A stretch of 64,000 bases of DNA, from NCBI RefSeq assembly GCF_015351395.1, contig NZ_JADKPV010000001.1:1-64000 (forward strand), read 5' to 3'. Both the position numbers and the translations under genes were made by a program. The notes below the pieces were generated by a model that saw only the letters and a program-made list of their open reading frames with translations, did not search any database and was not told where the DNA came from. This stretch comes from Savagea serpentis (lineage in GTDB: Bacteria; Bacillota; Bacilli; Bacillales_A; Planococcaceae). Positions 16,290 to 24,337 of the stretch are shown here, one piece after another. How positions within the stretch are numbered: the stretch's first letter is position 1; each line of letters starts with the position of its first letter.

Positions 16290-17891
16290 TTATTTTTCGA
16301 TTGTGACGTTGCGTAAGTTGTAAAGTGCAGTTCCGTCAATTTCGAAACCTTTTACTTTATTGCTGATGCCGACTAAGTGTTGAGGGTGTTGGATGAAGAC
16401 GACTGGCGCATCTTCACGGATGAGTTCTTGCGCTTTTTTGTAAGCGGCGAGACGAACTTCAGGGTCCGCATTGTCGCGTCCTTCGTCTAAGTACTTATCG
16501 ACTTCTTCGTTTTTGTAGAATGAACGGTTGCCAGGATCTCCGAAGTATGAAGAGTGGAAGAGTGAATACAATCCGTAGTCTGCATCTCCTGTCGGGTTAC
16601 TCCAGCCGAGCATGAACATATCGTGCTCGCCATTCGCTGTTTTTTCTAAATATGCACCGAATTCCATCTGTTCGATTTCAACATCGATGTTAATTTCTTT
16701 TAATGTTGATTGTAAAAGGACGGCAACTTCCACGTTTTGTGGGTCTGTATACGTCCATAATGTCGTTTTGAAGCCATCTTCAAGTCCAGCTTCTTTCATT
16801 AATGCTTTCGCTTTGTCGACGTCTTTGTCAATCGCTGTTAAATCTTTATCGAATCCGAAAATATCCGGTGATAAACCACCTGTTGCACGAACGCCGAAAC
16901 CTTCGTACACGCCGTCAATAATTTCTTGTTGATCGAGCATATAGGTGATTGCTTGACGGACTTTCACATTGTCGAACGGTTCTTTCTCTACGTTAAAGCC
17001 GAGGTACGTAATACGTGTTGATGTTTGTTCTAACACGCTTGCGTAATCACTTTCATTTAATGAAGCGACGTCTGTCGGTGGAATTGGAATGCTAATATCG
17101 ATGCCACCGTTTTGAAGTTCTGCTTCACGAGTTGCTGCTTCTGGAATGACGGCGAATTTAACAGAGTCAATTTTCGCTTTCTCTCCCCAATATTCATCGT
17201 AACGATCTAATTTTACATAGTCGCCCGTTTTCCATTCGCTAAATTTGAATGGACCTGTACCGACTGGATTGCTAGAAACGACAGAACCTGCCATTTTGCC
17301 TTCTTTCATCGCGGCATAATCTTCCTCGATGCTTTTCGGACTAACGATTCCGGCAGCTCCGTGTGATAAGTTCGATAATAATGGAGCGAATGGTGCGTCT
17401 GTTTTCATTTCAACGACCATATCTTCCGGTGTTGTTACTTCTGTGATCATTTCGAATAAAAAGGCTGCAGATGCTGCGACTTCAGGATCGCGCACGCGGT
17501 CTAAATTCGCTTTAATCGCTGCGGCATCTAATTTTTCACCGTCATGGAATGTAACACCATCACGAATTGTAAAGCGCCACGTTAAGTCATCGACTTGCTC
17601 CCACTCTGTCGCAAGTCCACCTGTAATTTCAGATGTTTCCTCATCGCGGTATACGAGTGTTTCATAAATGCTTGCTTGCGCTGCTGCTGAAGGGACGTCG
17701 TTTGAACCGGCTGGGTCTAACGTGTTGACGTCAAGTAAGTTACCGATGACAAGCTCTCCACCTTCTGCGCTTTCTTCTGAATCTTGTCCTTCTTCTTTCG
17801 GCTTTTCTTCATTATCTGATCCGCCACTACATGCTGCGAGTACGAGCATAAGTGCACCGAACATAACGCCAAGCCACCACTGTTTCTTCAT
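16290..17891 (-). CDS. Oligopeptide/dipeptide ABC substrate-binding lipoprotein
   Basis: 533 residues from ATG 17891 (AGGGGGA upstream). The signal peptide has the lipobox VLAACSGGS, followed by an acidic linker. The SBP family 5 (OppA/DppA) pattern is complete: LDPAGSNDVPS, VTFHDGEKLDAAAIKANLDR, NPVGTGPFKFSEWKTGDYV, LMKEAGLEDGF, and AYKKAQELIREDAPVVFI. It captures peptides or similar ligands outside the membrane. No permease or ATPase genes are adjacent, so it is an orphan that must use a transporter encoded elsewhere. Confidence 0.9.
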   Translation of the reverse strand: MKKQWWLGVMFGALMLVLAACSGGSDNEEKPKEEGQDSEESAEGGELVIGNLLDVNTLDPAGSNDVPSAAAQASIYETLVYRDEETSEITGGLATEWEQVDDLTWRFTIRDGVTFHDGEKLDAAAIKANLDRVRDPEVAASAAFLFEMITEVTTPEDMVVEMKTDAPFAPLLSNLSHGAAGIVSPKSIEEDYAAMKEGKMAGSVVSSNPVGTGPFKFSEWKTGDYVKLDRYDEYWGEKAKIDSVKFAVIPEAATREAELQNGGIDISIPIPPTDVASLNESDYASVLEQTSTRITYLGFNVEKEPFDNVKVRQAITYMLDQQEIIDGVYEGFGVRATGGLSPDIFGFDKDLTAIDKDVDKAKALMKEAGLEDGFKTTLWTYTDPQNVEVAVLLQSTLKEINIDVEIEQMEFGAYLEKTANGEHDMFMLGWSNPTGDADYGLYSLFHSSYFGDPGNRSFYKNEEVDKYLDEGRDNADPEVRLAAYKKAQELIREDAPVVFIQHPQHLVGISNKVKGFEIDGTALYNLRNVTIEK

Positions 17892-18110
17892 GTAATTCCC
17901 CCTAAACAATAATATTTTAAAATCATATCACATTAATGTCTGAAATTCTATAACAATATGAATGTTCAGTTAATTTAAGAAATAATGGTTGGAGAGAGGG
18001 CTCCTTTGATTGATCAGTAATGAAGAGAAAGCATATATTTTGTTTCATTCTTGTTTAAAATAGAAGGAAAGGTGGAAAAGAGAAAGTAAGAATGAATAGG
18101 AGGAATAAAC

Positions 18111-18314
18111 ATGGCGAAACATAAAAAAGAAAATACGATGATGAGCAATGCGATGAAAGCTGCAGAAACTGCGATTACATTGTATGCAGTGCAAGACGTG
18201 GCGAAGCAGAAAGAATTTAAAGTCGGGAATAAATGGATTTGGACACCGGTCGTCACATTCGGGAAATTTGTCGGACCCGCTGCTTACTTTTTATTCGGTA
18301 AAAAAACAAAATAA
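18111..18314 (+). CDS. Small PLDc_N-like membrane protein
   Basis: 67 residues with AGGAGGA before ATG 18111. The N-terminus is Lys-rich, and an amphipathic helix is followed by a single hydrophobic segment: KWIWTPVVTFGKFVGPAAYF ending LFGKKTK. The FGP-x-x-YFLFGK ending resembles the N-terminal membrane module of cardiolipin synthases (PLDc_N) found as stand-alone small proteins. The function is unknown. Confidence 0.6.
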   Translation: MAKHKKENTMMSNAMKAAETAITLYAVQDVAKQKEFKVGNKWIWTPVVTFGKFVGPAAYFLFGKKTK

Positions 18315-18355
18315 AATATAAAAGATTTCCCTTTAAAGGGAACGATTTGAAAAAG

Positions 18356-18400
18356 CAACAAGCAACCAGTTTTCGGTATGTGACCGGGGACTGGTTGTTT
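18356..18400 (+). terminator. Hairpin, probable terminator
   Basis: CAACCAGT (18363-18370) pairs with ACTGGTTG (18390-18397), followed by TTT. A perfect 16-base palindrome TTCCCTTTAAAGGGAA lies just upstream at 18327-18342. The stretch 18401-18530 holds nothing I recognise. Confidence 0.5.
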
Positions 18401-18530
18401 AGTTTAAGTTGAACTTGGACATTGTTAAAATAGTGAATATATTTTTGAACAGTGTTTACGACGATCGCTGTCGTCGATGCTATGTTTTAGTCTTTTCTTT
18501 AATGTTCGAGTTGCCGAAACTTCAGATTAG

Positions 18531-19042
18531 GAACTTGTCCAAAAAGAGTACATTCCTACAGGTCAAGCAGATTGTGCGGTAAAGTATTTGCAAATGGTGT
18601 CGGAAAACTTTTATGAAGGTTGGAAAAATGCAAATTTAAAAATATTAAAGAATTATCTAAAGAGACTTCTTTAATATTTGATGAACACATGATGACTCTT
18701 TTTGTAGCATCAGATGATTCCTATAAGCTAATTTCTGGCGTTCCTGATTAGAGATTGTGCCCCGACATTAGAGGCTAATATTATTAAATATTGGAGAGCC
18801 CAAGGATATACAGACTTAGTTCAAAGTACTACTACCACTGCGCAAGTAATGGATGTTTTAGCAGATAGATATCGGTTTACGAATGAAATATATAATTGGC
18901 AGAAGTAAAAAAGCTGTTGTAGTGATTGACTTACCAGAGTACGGAAAATTACAAGATAAGAGTTATAGTTAAATGTAATTTGTATTACATAGTTGGCGAT
19001 AAGTGGAATCCCATAAGTTTTGTAAAGGAAGATAAGAGATGA
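18531..19042 (+). pseudogene. Gene ruin with several frameshifts
   Basis: Coding-like segments can be read in shifting frames along the plus strand. First come KEYIPTGQADCAVKYLQMV and SENFYEGWKN (from 18531), then KELSKETSLIFDEHMMTLF with VASDDSYKLISGV. Next, after a shift near 18747, are RDCAPTLEANIIKYWRAQGY and MDVLADRYRFTNEIYNWQK (stop at 18909). After a further stop and shift, VVVIDLPEYGKLQDK and CNLYYIVGDKWNPISFV end at 19042. No start codon with a ribosome site is seen. The family is not recognised. The low-GC codon use differs from neighbouring genes, suggesting acquired DNA. Confidence 0.5.
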
Positions 19043-19091
19043 ATTAAATTTAAACAAGAGGAATTCCCATAGGATAATCCGAATACCTAAT

Positions 19092-19122
19092 AAAAAAACA
19101 CCCAATGAATGAGTGTCTTTTT
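19092..19122 (-). terminator. Intrinsic terminator
   Basis: On the minus strand ACACTCA pairs with TGGGTGT (one G-T pair) and is followed by TTTTTTT. It ends the small gene at 19159-19446. Confidence 0.65.
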
Positions 19123-19158
19123 AAAAGTAACTTTATTTTTCATCTTTGCTACTTCCTA

Positions 19159-19446
19159 TTATTTATTATCTGCTTCTTGCTGTTTCATCATAAATTCAAA
19201 AACATTTTTTTCGCTGTCTACCATGTTATCTACTGCGATTTGTATAAGGTCTAAAATGGCTTCATCTCGTGTCATGCGTTTCATTCCCGAATAAGCGGCT
19301 AGTTGATTAAAAGCATCTTCATATAATTTCACGTTTTTACGTTCTTTTTGTTTAATAATCGCGGGGTTTTCTACTTTCTCTTTCGCCACTTTTTCCAATG
19401 CATCATTTGTTGTTTTTTTAGATGTACTCTCTAGTTTTTCAGACAT
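19159..19446 (-). CDS. Small Lys/Glu-rich protein, possible ribbon-helix-helix
   Basis: 95 residues, ATG 19446 with GGAGGT eight bases upstream. The first 40 residues are charged and Lys/Glu-rich. Residues about 40-75 (KNVKLYEDAFNQLAAYSG, MTRDEAILDLIQIAVDNMV) have the strand-helix-helix spacing of RHH DNA-binding proteins carried by plasmids and mobile elements (compare DUF5388-type replication-associated proteins). This is a structural guess. It sits among decayed mobile DNA and may be a surviving cargo gene. Confidence 0.5.
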   Translation of the reverse strand: MSEKLESTSKKTTNDALEKVAKEKVENPAIIKQKERKNVKLYEDAFNQLAAYSGMKRMTRDEAILDLIQIAVDNMVDSEKNVFEFMMKQQEADNK

Positions 19447-19499
19447 TGTGTATACCTCCATTTTGGTTAAAAATTCGTTTACGAAACTACCTCTAGGCT

Positions 19500-19941
19500 A
19501 AAAGTGTAGTGGATTCCTAAGTACAGAGTGTGGAAAAATTGAGGGTTAACATACGTCGTTCGATCAGACAGAATGGCAAAGTCTTTCCGTCCTAAGTCAA
19601 TGCTAACAGTAGCGTTGACTTAGGAATGGTTGAACTTCTGTTTCCGCTAAAATAGAGACAAAATATTTATCCGTTGGATTTCGCTTAATCGTAGCGTTTA
19701 AAACGCGACCTTCCACTTCTCGACTTTTCGCAAAGCGAACGAGTTCTTTCTTGAGTTGTGTTAATTGAAGCGAACAAACCTTGTAAGTAAGACCTTTTCC
19801 CTTTTCTTTGTATGTGTCGCTCCACTTTGCTAGAAAAGGATTAAATACAAAGCGAGAGCAACCCATCGTTGTAGCGGTTAAAGTTTCTTGTTCTCGGCTA
19901 TAATCGATACGAAATTTATATGCGTGATTAACTACCAGTGA
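19500..19941 (-). pseudogene. tnpB: Degenerate tnpB of an IS200/IS605-family element
   Basis: On the minus strand the TnpB N-terminus reads VVNHAYKFRIDYSREQETL, then GCSRFVFNPFLAKW and GKGLTYKVCSLQLTQLKKE. It jumps directly to RFAKSREVEGRVLNATIKRN and KYFVSILAETEVQPF, so a central block of the wedge/REC region is missing. A frameshift follows near 19620, after which SIDLGRKDFAILSDRTTYVN (RuvC-I, with the catalytic Asp) and PQFFHTL are readable. The remainder of RuvC and the zinc finger are absent. It cannot encode an active nuclease. Confidence 0.8.
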
Positions 19942-20014
19942 TTTTCCACCCCCTGCAGCATATGCCTATTAATATATTAAAAATATAACAATTCATCAAT
20001 AGTTAACCCTTATA

Positions 20015-20107
20015 ATGGTCAAATGTAGTAGGGGCAATGTTAGCAAAGAGATAATTCAACCATACATTCAAACACAAGGCAGTGAGGGGTTTAAGGCTGG
20101 GACATAA
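20015..20107 (+). pseudogene. Possible tail of an IS200-type tnpA
   Basis: The frame from 20015 reads MVKCSRGNVSKEIIQPYIQ and then TQGSEGF before stopping at 20107. The G-N-V-x-x-x-x-I-x-x-Y-I pattern resembles the C-terminal helix of IS200/IS605 TnpA. It is short, lacks the catalytic Tyr and HUH motif, and is cut by the repeat element that begins at 20094. Confidence 0.25.
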
Positions 20108-20220
20108 GTTAAAAATTAATAGAAAAACAAAAATTCCTAAAATAGAAAACGCATGCAATCGAGGTTTTAACTTTTGATTGCATGCGTTTTTAGGGTTTCT
20201 AGAGGTTTTATCCCAACTTG
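20094..20220. repeat. Interspersed inverted-repeat element, copy 2
   Basis: It has the same layout as 1-124: outer arms AGGCTGGGACATAA (20094-20107) and TTTTATCCCAACTTG (20206-20220), and an inner hairpin 20146-20160 with 20176-20190 (AAAACGCATGCAATC). One stem pair differs from copy 1 on both arms (A-T to C-G), so pairing is retained. The intervals 19447-19499 and 19942-20014 around it show nothing further. Confidence 0.75.
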
Positions 20221-20277
20221 AAACCATCATTATAAAATTCTTTTTCATATCCGTAAACTACCTTTTCGATACCGAAT

Positions 20278-20315
20278 AAAAAAACCTTAAACGTAATCAT
20301 ATCAACGTTTAAGGC
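20278..20315 (-). terminator. Intrinsic terminator after tRNA-Val
   Basis: On the minus strand CCTTAAACGT and ACGTTTAAGG (plus 20305-20314 and 20285-20294) form a perfect 10-base stem followed by TTTTTTT. Confidence 0.85.
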
Positions 20316-20328
20316 TCTTTTTAAAGTA

Positions 20329-20401
20329 TGATTCCGACTGGGCTCGAACCAGCGACCTCTACCCTGTCAAGGTAGCGCTCTCCCAGCTGAGCTACGGAAT
20401 C
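20329..20401 (-). tRNA. tRNA-Val (anticodon GAC)
   Basis: 73 bases on the minus strand. The 7-base acceptor stem is GATTCCG/CGGAATC with discriminator A. The D-arm is TAGCTCAGCTGGGAGAGC, the anticodon stem CTACC/GGTAG encloses TTGACAG (anticodon GAC), and the T-arm is GCTGGTTCGAGCCCAGT. CCA is not encoded. It is a lone tRNA gene followed by its own terminator. Decayed mobile DNA lies on its 3' side. The 228 bases on the other side, 20402-20629, contain only AT-rich promoter sequence. Confidence 0.95.
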
Positions 20402-20629
20402 AAAGTTCTGGGATGGCTTCATCTGAAGCACAATTTATATATTAACACAGCTTTATTTAAAAGTAAACACCTAAATGAAAACAAAAGAAGAAAAATGTTG
20501 AAAAGCTTACATTGTTACGTTTTAGTGAAAAAATTAAGAATGAAAGATGAATTTTATGATGAAAATACTATATGATACTTCGTCAATTATGGTATTGTAG
20601 GAAACGATTATATGAATTGAGGTGGCGAA

Positions 20630-21799
20630 ATGTCAAAGAAAATGATGGTGACGAATGAATTTCAACGCGAGTGGGTGGAACGTTTAGAAGCACAAACCGA
20701 AGCATTTAAAGAACATCGTGCAGAGAACGATCGCAATTCTTCATTCCCAAAACGCAATGTAGCACAATTAGTGGAAATGGGCTATACGCGTCTTCCGATG
20801 GAGAAAGCACTCGGTGAGAATGACATGACGATGCGTGATTTCGTATCGTTTCAAGAGACGATCGGTGCGATGGATAGCGCAACAGCATTATCGATCGGTT
20901 GGCATCAAGGAATTTCAGGTGAGATTTTCGATAAAAAATTGTGGAACGATGAAATGACGCAGTTTTTAGCGGATGAAATTCGAGGCGGCGCTCTTATTAA
21001 CCGCGCATTAAGTGAAGCAGCGACAGGCAGCCCGACACGTGGTGGAAAGCCAGGAACAGTAGCAGTACGTACAGAGAACGGATGGAAAATTGACGGACGT
21101 AAATCGTTCACAACGATGTCCCCAGTAGTTACGTATTTCCTCGTTTCAGCATGGATTGAAGAAAATCAACAAATCGGAACATTCCTCGTCCCGAAAGCAG
21201 CGGAAGGTGTAACGGTTATTGAAACATGGGATATGCTCGGCATGCGTGCTTCAGAAAGCCATGACTTATTGTTAGAAAACGTTGAAGTGTCGGATGCTTA
21301 CTACGTAGAGCGCGATCCGAAAAGCCGTAACGATGCATTGAATCCGTGGTCACTCCACATTCCAGCATGTTACTTAGGCATTGCACAAGCGGCGCGCGAT
21401 GAAGCGTTGCGTTTTGCTGTGACGTATCAACCGAATAGCATTAATACACCGATTTGTGAGTTGCCGAATGTGCAACAACATATCGGACAAATGGATATTG
21501 AATTGATGCAAATGCGTCATTTATTGTACGGAGTGGCGGACATTTTAGACGATGATGCACGGAAAGAAAATGTCACGACTGAAATGGCTGTTGCGAAATA
21601 TACGGTGACAAACGGTGCGCTTTCTGTCGTAGATCGTGCGATGCGTTTAGTCGGTGCACGCAGTTTGCAAATGTCAAATCCACTTCAACAAATGTATCGC
21701 GACGTGCGCGCTGGGCTTCATAACCCACCGATGGACGATATGACGATTGCAAATACAGCAAAAGCGGCAATTGTGGAGATGAAAAACATACTTGGTTAA
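20630..21799 (+). CDS. Acyl-CoA dehydrogenase family protein
   Basis: 389 residues, ATG 20630 after GAGGTGGC. The ACAD fold is recognisable: SAATGSPTRGGKPGTVAVR-like middle domain with KIDGRKSFTTMSP, WDMLGMRASESHDLLLENVEV, and the C-terminal VDRAMRLVGARSLQMSNPLQ with RAGLHNPPMDD. The usual catalytic Glu of the medium-chain enzymes is not evident. The sequence is closest to the YdbM-like group of Bacillus, whose substrate is uncertain. A ypsA remnant overlaps its 3' end. FAD-dependent oxidation of an acyl-CoA or related substrate is the family expectation. Confidence 0.85.
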   Translation: MSKKMMVTNEFQREWVERLEAQTEAFKEHRAENDRNSSFPKRNVAQLVEMGYTRLPMEKALGENDMTMRDFVSFQETIGAMDSATALSIGWHQGISGEIFDKKLWNDEMTQFLADEIRGGALINRALSEAATGSPTRGGKPGTVAVRTENGWKIDGRKSFTTMSPVVTYFLVSAWIEENQQIGTFLVPKAAEGVTVIETWDMLGMRASESHDLLLENVEVSDAYYVERDPKSRNDALNPWSLHIPACYLGIAQAARDEALRFAVTYQPNSINTPICELPNVQQHIGQMDIELMQMRHLLYGVADILDDDARKENVTTEMAVAKYTVTNGALSVVDRAMRLVGARSLQMSNPLQQMYRDVRAGLHNPPMDDMTIANTAKAAIVEMKNILG

Positions 21800-22258
21800 A
21801 CGACTCGTCGTCACCGGATATCGTCCGCATGAACTCGGGATTTTTAACGAAACGCATCCCGGGGTTGCCATCATTAAAGAAGCATTGCGTCAACAGTTGC
21901 TAGCCCAGCTCGATGAAGGATTAGAATGGGTCATCGTGAGCGGTCAACTCGGTGTAGAAGCTTGGACGTGTGATGTCGTGCGAAATTTGAAGAGATGGTA
22001 TTGAAGGCGGACTTTTCCACATATTTAACGAATCGGCCGTATGCAGGACCGTGGCAATTTCAAAAGAAAGATGAGTTTTTATTCGAAAATTCGGACGGGA
22101 TTTTATTCGTGTATGATGAAGAGAATGAAGGTTCTCCAAAGTTTACGAAACGAGCGGCTGAACAGTTTCAAGAACAGCATCCTTACGAATTATTCATCAT
22201 TGATGCGTTTCAATTGCAACTCATTCAAGAAGATATGCAACGGGAACAATGGGATTAA
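21792..22258 (+). pseudogene. ypsA: ypsA (SLOG-family) broken by internal deletion
   Basis: The first frame (TTG 21792) gives the YpsA N-terminus: VVTGYRPHELGIFN, then LDEGLEWVIVSGQLGVEAWT, and stops at 22004. A second frame continues with KFEEMVLKADFSTYLTNRPY, GPWQFQKKDEFLFENSDGIL and EGSPKFTKRAAEQF, ending at 22258. Compared with intact YpsA (about 180 residues), some 25-27 residues between the Rossmann strand after the GQLG motif and the KFEEM helix are missing, and the frame shifts at the join near 21985. A simple frameshift would not remove this block, so it is a deletion (or an assembly fault). YpsA is a SLOG-fold protein linked to division in Bacillus. Confidence 0.75.
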
Positions 22259-22291
22259 AAAAGATCGAAGCATTATGCTTCGATCTTTTTT
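22256..22291. terminator. Bidirectional intrinsic terminator
   Basis: AAAAAAGATCGAAGC pairs with GCTTCGATCTTTTTT around ATTAT. Confidence 0.88.
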
Positions 22292-22770
22292 ATATACTTT
22301 TGTAAACCATCTTGTTCGGTTGTTTGAAACTTATATCCGAGTTTTGTTAAAAGATGAATGGACCGTTCATTTTTTAAATCGACGAATGCGTATAAATAAC
22401 GGAGGTTAAAATAGCGCGCTGCCATTTCTTCCAAAGCGTATAATATTTCTGTTCCGAATCCTAAACCCCAATGAGCTTTACCAAGTTCGTATCCGATTTC
22501 TGCTTGGCCATCTTGGATTACATTGAAACCAGCAGAACCGATCGCTACTTGCATATCTTTTCTAAAAATTGTGTAGCGGGCTGCTTTTCGCTCACGTGTT
22601 AATTCGGTGAGGAGCGTAATCATCTTTGTCGCTTCATCGATAGAATGCATCGGTTCAATATTCATAAATTGGACGACATCTCGATCCGCCCAAATCGGAA
22701 GCAAGTGAATCGCATCACTCGGATGAATGGAAGATAAAAGAAGTCGTTTCGTTTGAAATGAGCGCACCAT
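22273..22770 (-). CDS. GNAT acetyltransferase, RimJ/RimL-like
   Basis: 165 residues from ATG 22770 (AAAGGAG upstream). It begins MVRSFQTKRLLLSSIHPSD in the manner of ribosomal-protein acetyltransferases. The acetyl-CoA loop is GKAHWGLGFGTEILYALEEM, followed by FVDLKNERSIHLLTKLGYKF. The substrate is unknown. It lies head to head with the aldehyde dehydrogenase gene and shares the 130-base promoter region. The C-terminus overlaps the terminator arm. Confidence 0.85.
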   Translation of the reverse strand: MVRSFQTKRLLLSSIHPSDAIHLLPIWADRDVVQFMNIEPMHSIDEATKMITLLTELTRERKAARYTIFRKDMQVAIGSAGFNVIQDGQAEIGYELGKAHWGLGFGTEILYALEEMAARYFNLRYLYAFVDLKNERSIHLLTKLGYKFQTTEQDGLQKYIKKIEA

Positions 22771-22902
22771 TTTTTCTCCTTTCTTGAAAAGAAAACATTC
22801 AAAAAGTATAGGCGAGAAGTACAAAAATGTCAATGCTTCCTTTCGACGAATGACGCTTAGAAATGATACACTTGAAAGAAGAAAAAAGAGAGGGGAATGA
22901 CG

Positions 22903-24276
22903 ATGAATGTACAAACGTATATGACAGAGCAACGTCACTATTTTGAGCGAGGATTAACGTATCCAATCGAGTTTCGAAAACGAATGTTGGAACAATTAAA
23001 AGAAGCGATTCAACAACGAGAAGAACTCATTTTAGAAGCGCTCCAAAAAGACTTGGGGAAGTCTGCCTTTGAATCATATGTGACGGAAATCGGTTTTGTT
23101 TTGGCGAGTATCGATTACACGATTAAAAATTTAGATGAATGGCTCGAAGTCGAAACGGTGAAAACACCGCTTTATTTACAGAAAGCGACGAGTTCGATTG
23201 TTCGAGATCCGTACGGTGTCGTCTTAATTATCGGCCCATTTAACTATCCGTTCCAACTCGTGATGGAACCGCTCATTGGATCGATTGCAGGAGGGAATAC
23301 GACGATTGTGAAACCTTCTGAACAAGCGCCAGAGACAGCGAAAGTCGTGGAGCAATTACTCGAATCAATTTATCCGCTTCAATATGTCCGTGTCGTACAA
23401 GGGGCTGTTAAAGAAACGGATGCGCTTATTCATGCCGACTTCGATAAAATCTTTTTCACAGGCAGTCAAAAAGTAGGGAAAATTGTCATGAAAGCCGCGG
23501 CAGAGCGACTCGTGCCGGTCACGTTAGAACTCGGCGGCAAAAGCCCAGTCATCGTCGACGAAACAGCGAAAATCGATATCGCAGCGGAACGCATTATTTG
23601 GGGGAAATTTACGAATGTGGGGCAAACGTGTGTCGCACCCGACTATGTGCTCGTTCATGAGTCAAAAGCGGAGGCGCTGACGAAAGCATTAGAAAAAGTG
23701 ATCGTCCGTTTTTACGGGAAAGATCCACAGAAAAGTGAAGACTACGGGCGAATTGCGCAACCGCACCATTGGGAACGACTTGTCTCTTTACTCCGTGAAA
23801 CGAAAGGTGAATTATTTGTAGGAGGAGCTGTCGACCGCGAGGACTTATACATCGCACCGACAATTGTAACGAATGTCACGCAAAGTGATGCGCTCATGCG
23901 AGATGAATTGTTCGGTCCGATTTTGCCGATTTTAACGTATGAGACGTTAGAAGAAGCGGTCCATCTCATCAGTTTGCGTGAAAAACCACTCGCCGCGTAC
24001 ATGTTTAGTGAAGATGAACGAGCGATTCGTTACTTTACGACGTATACACAATTTGGAGGCGGTTGTATTAATGATACATTGTCGCATGTCGGCAATATTC
24101 ATTTACCGTTCGGAGGTGTCGGACCATCCGGGATGGGACGTTACCACGGATATGCCAATATCGAGACGTTTACACATGCGAAATCGATGATGCGAAAAAG
24201 TACGACGATCGCACCGAAAATTGCGTACCCGCCTTATAAAGGAAAACTTCCGCTCGTCCGTTCTGTTTTAAAATAG
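22903..24276 (+). CDS. ywdH: Aldehyde dehydrogenase, YwdH/ALDH3-like
   Basis: 457 residues. I use ATG 22903, six bases after GAGGGG, rather than the ATG two codons earlier. Class 3 features: ILGPFNYPFQL-type pocket (here IIGPFNYPFQLVMEPLIGSI), FFTGSQKVGKIVM for NAD binding, LELGGKSPVIV with the general base Glu, and the nucleophile Cys in GQTCVAPDYVLV. It ends with a hydrophobic-basic tail. It matches the Bacillus YwdH pattern, which oxidises fatty or aromatic aldehydes. Monocistronic or loosely linked with the peptidase that follows. Confidence 0.88.
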   Translation: MNVQTYMTEQRHYFERGLTYPIEFRKRMLEQLKEAIQQREELILEALQKDLGKSAFESYVTEIGFVLASIDYTIKNLDEWLEVETVKTPLYLQKATSSIVRDPYGVVLIIGPFNYPFQLVMEPLIGSIAGGNTTIVKPSEQAPETAKVVEQLLESIYPLQYVRVVQGAVKETDALIHADFDKIFFTGSQKVGKIVMKAAAERLVPVTLELGGKSPVIVDETAKIDIAAERIIWGKFTNVGQTCVAPDYVLVHESKAEALTKALEKVIVRFYGKDPQKSEDYGRIAQPHHWERLVSLLRETKGELFVGGAVDREDLYIAPTIVTNVTQSDALMRDELFGPILPILTYETLEEAVHLISLREKPLAAYMFSEDERAIRYFTTYTQFGGGCINDTLSHVGNIHLPFGGVGPSGMGRYHGYANIETFTHAKSMMRKSTTIAPKIAYPPYKGKLPLVRSVLK

Positions 24277-24337
24277 AAGTGACGACTCGAAAAAATGAGC
24301 TTATAATAAGAAGATAGTGAAGAAAGGAGAGTTTGAT

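Noticed and set aside
18327-18342. Palindrome TTCCCTTTAAAGGGAA as an operator
   Set aside because: It lies after the end of the small gene and next to a terminator hairpin; no nearby start codon uses it.
18315-20401. Integrated element with att duplication at tRNA-Val
   Set aside because: I found no second copy of the tRNA 3' end and no integrase; only decayed fragments remain.
21792-22258. Programmed frameshift in ypsA
   Set aside because: About 25 residues are missing at the join and no slippery sequence is present, so recoding would not restore the protein.
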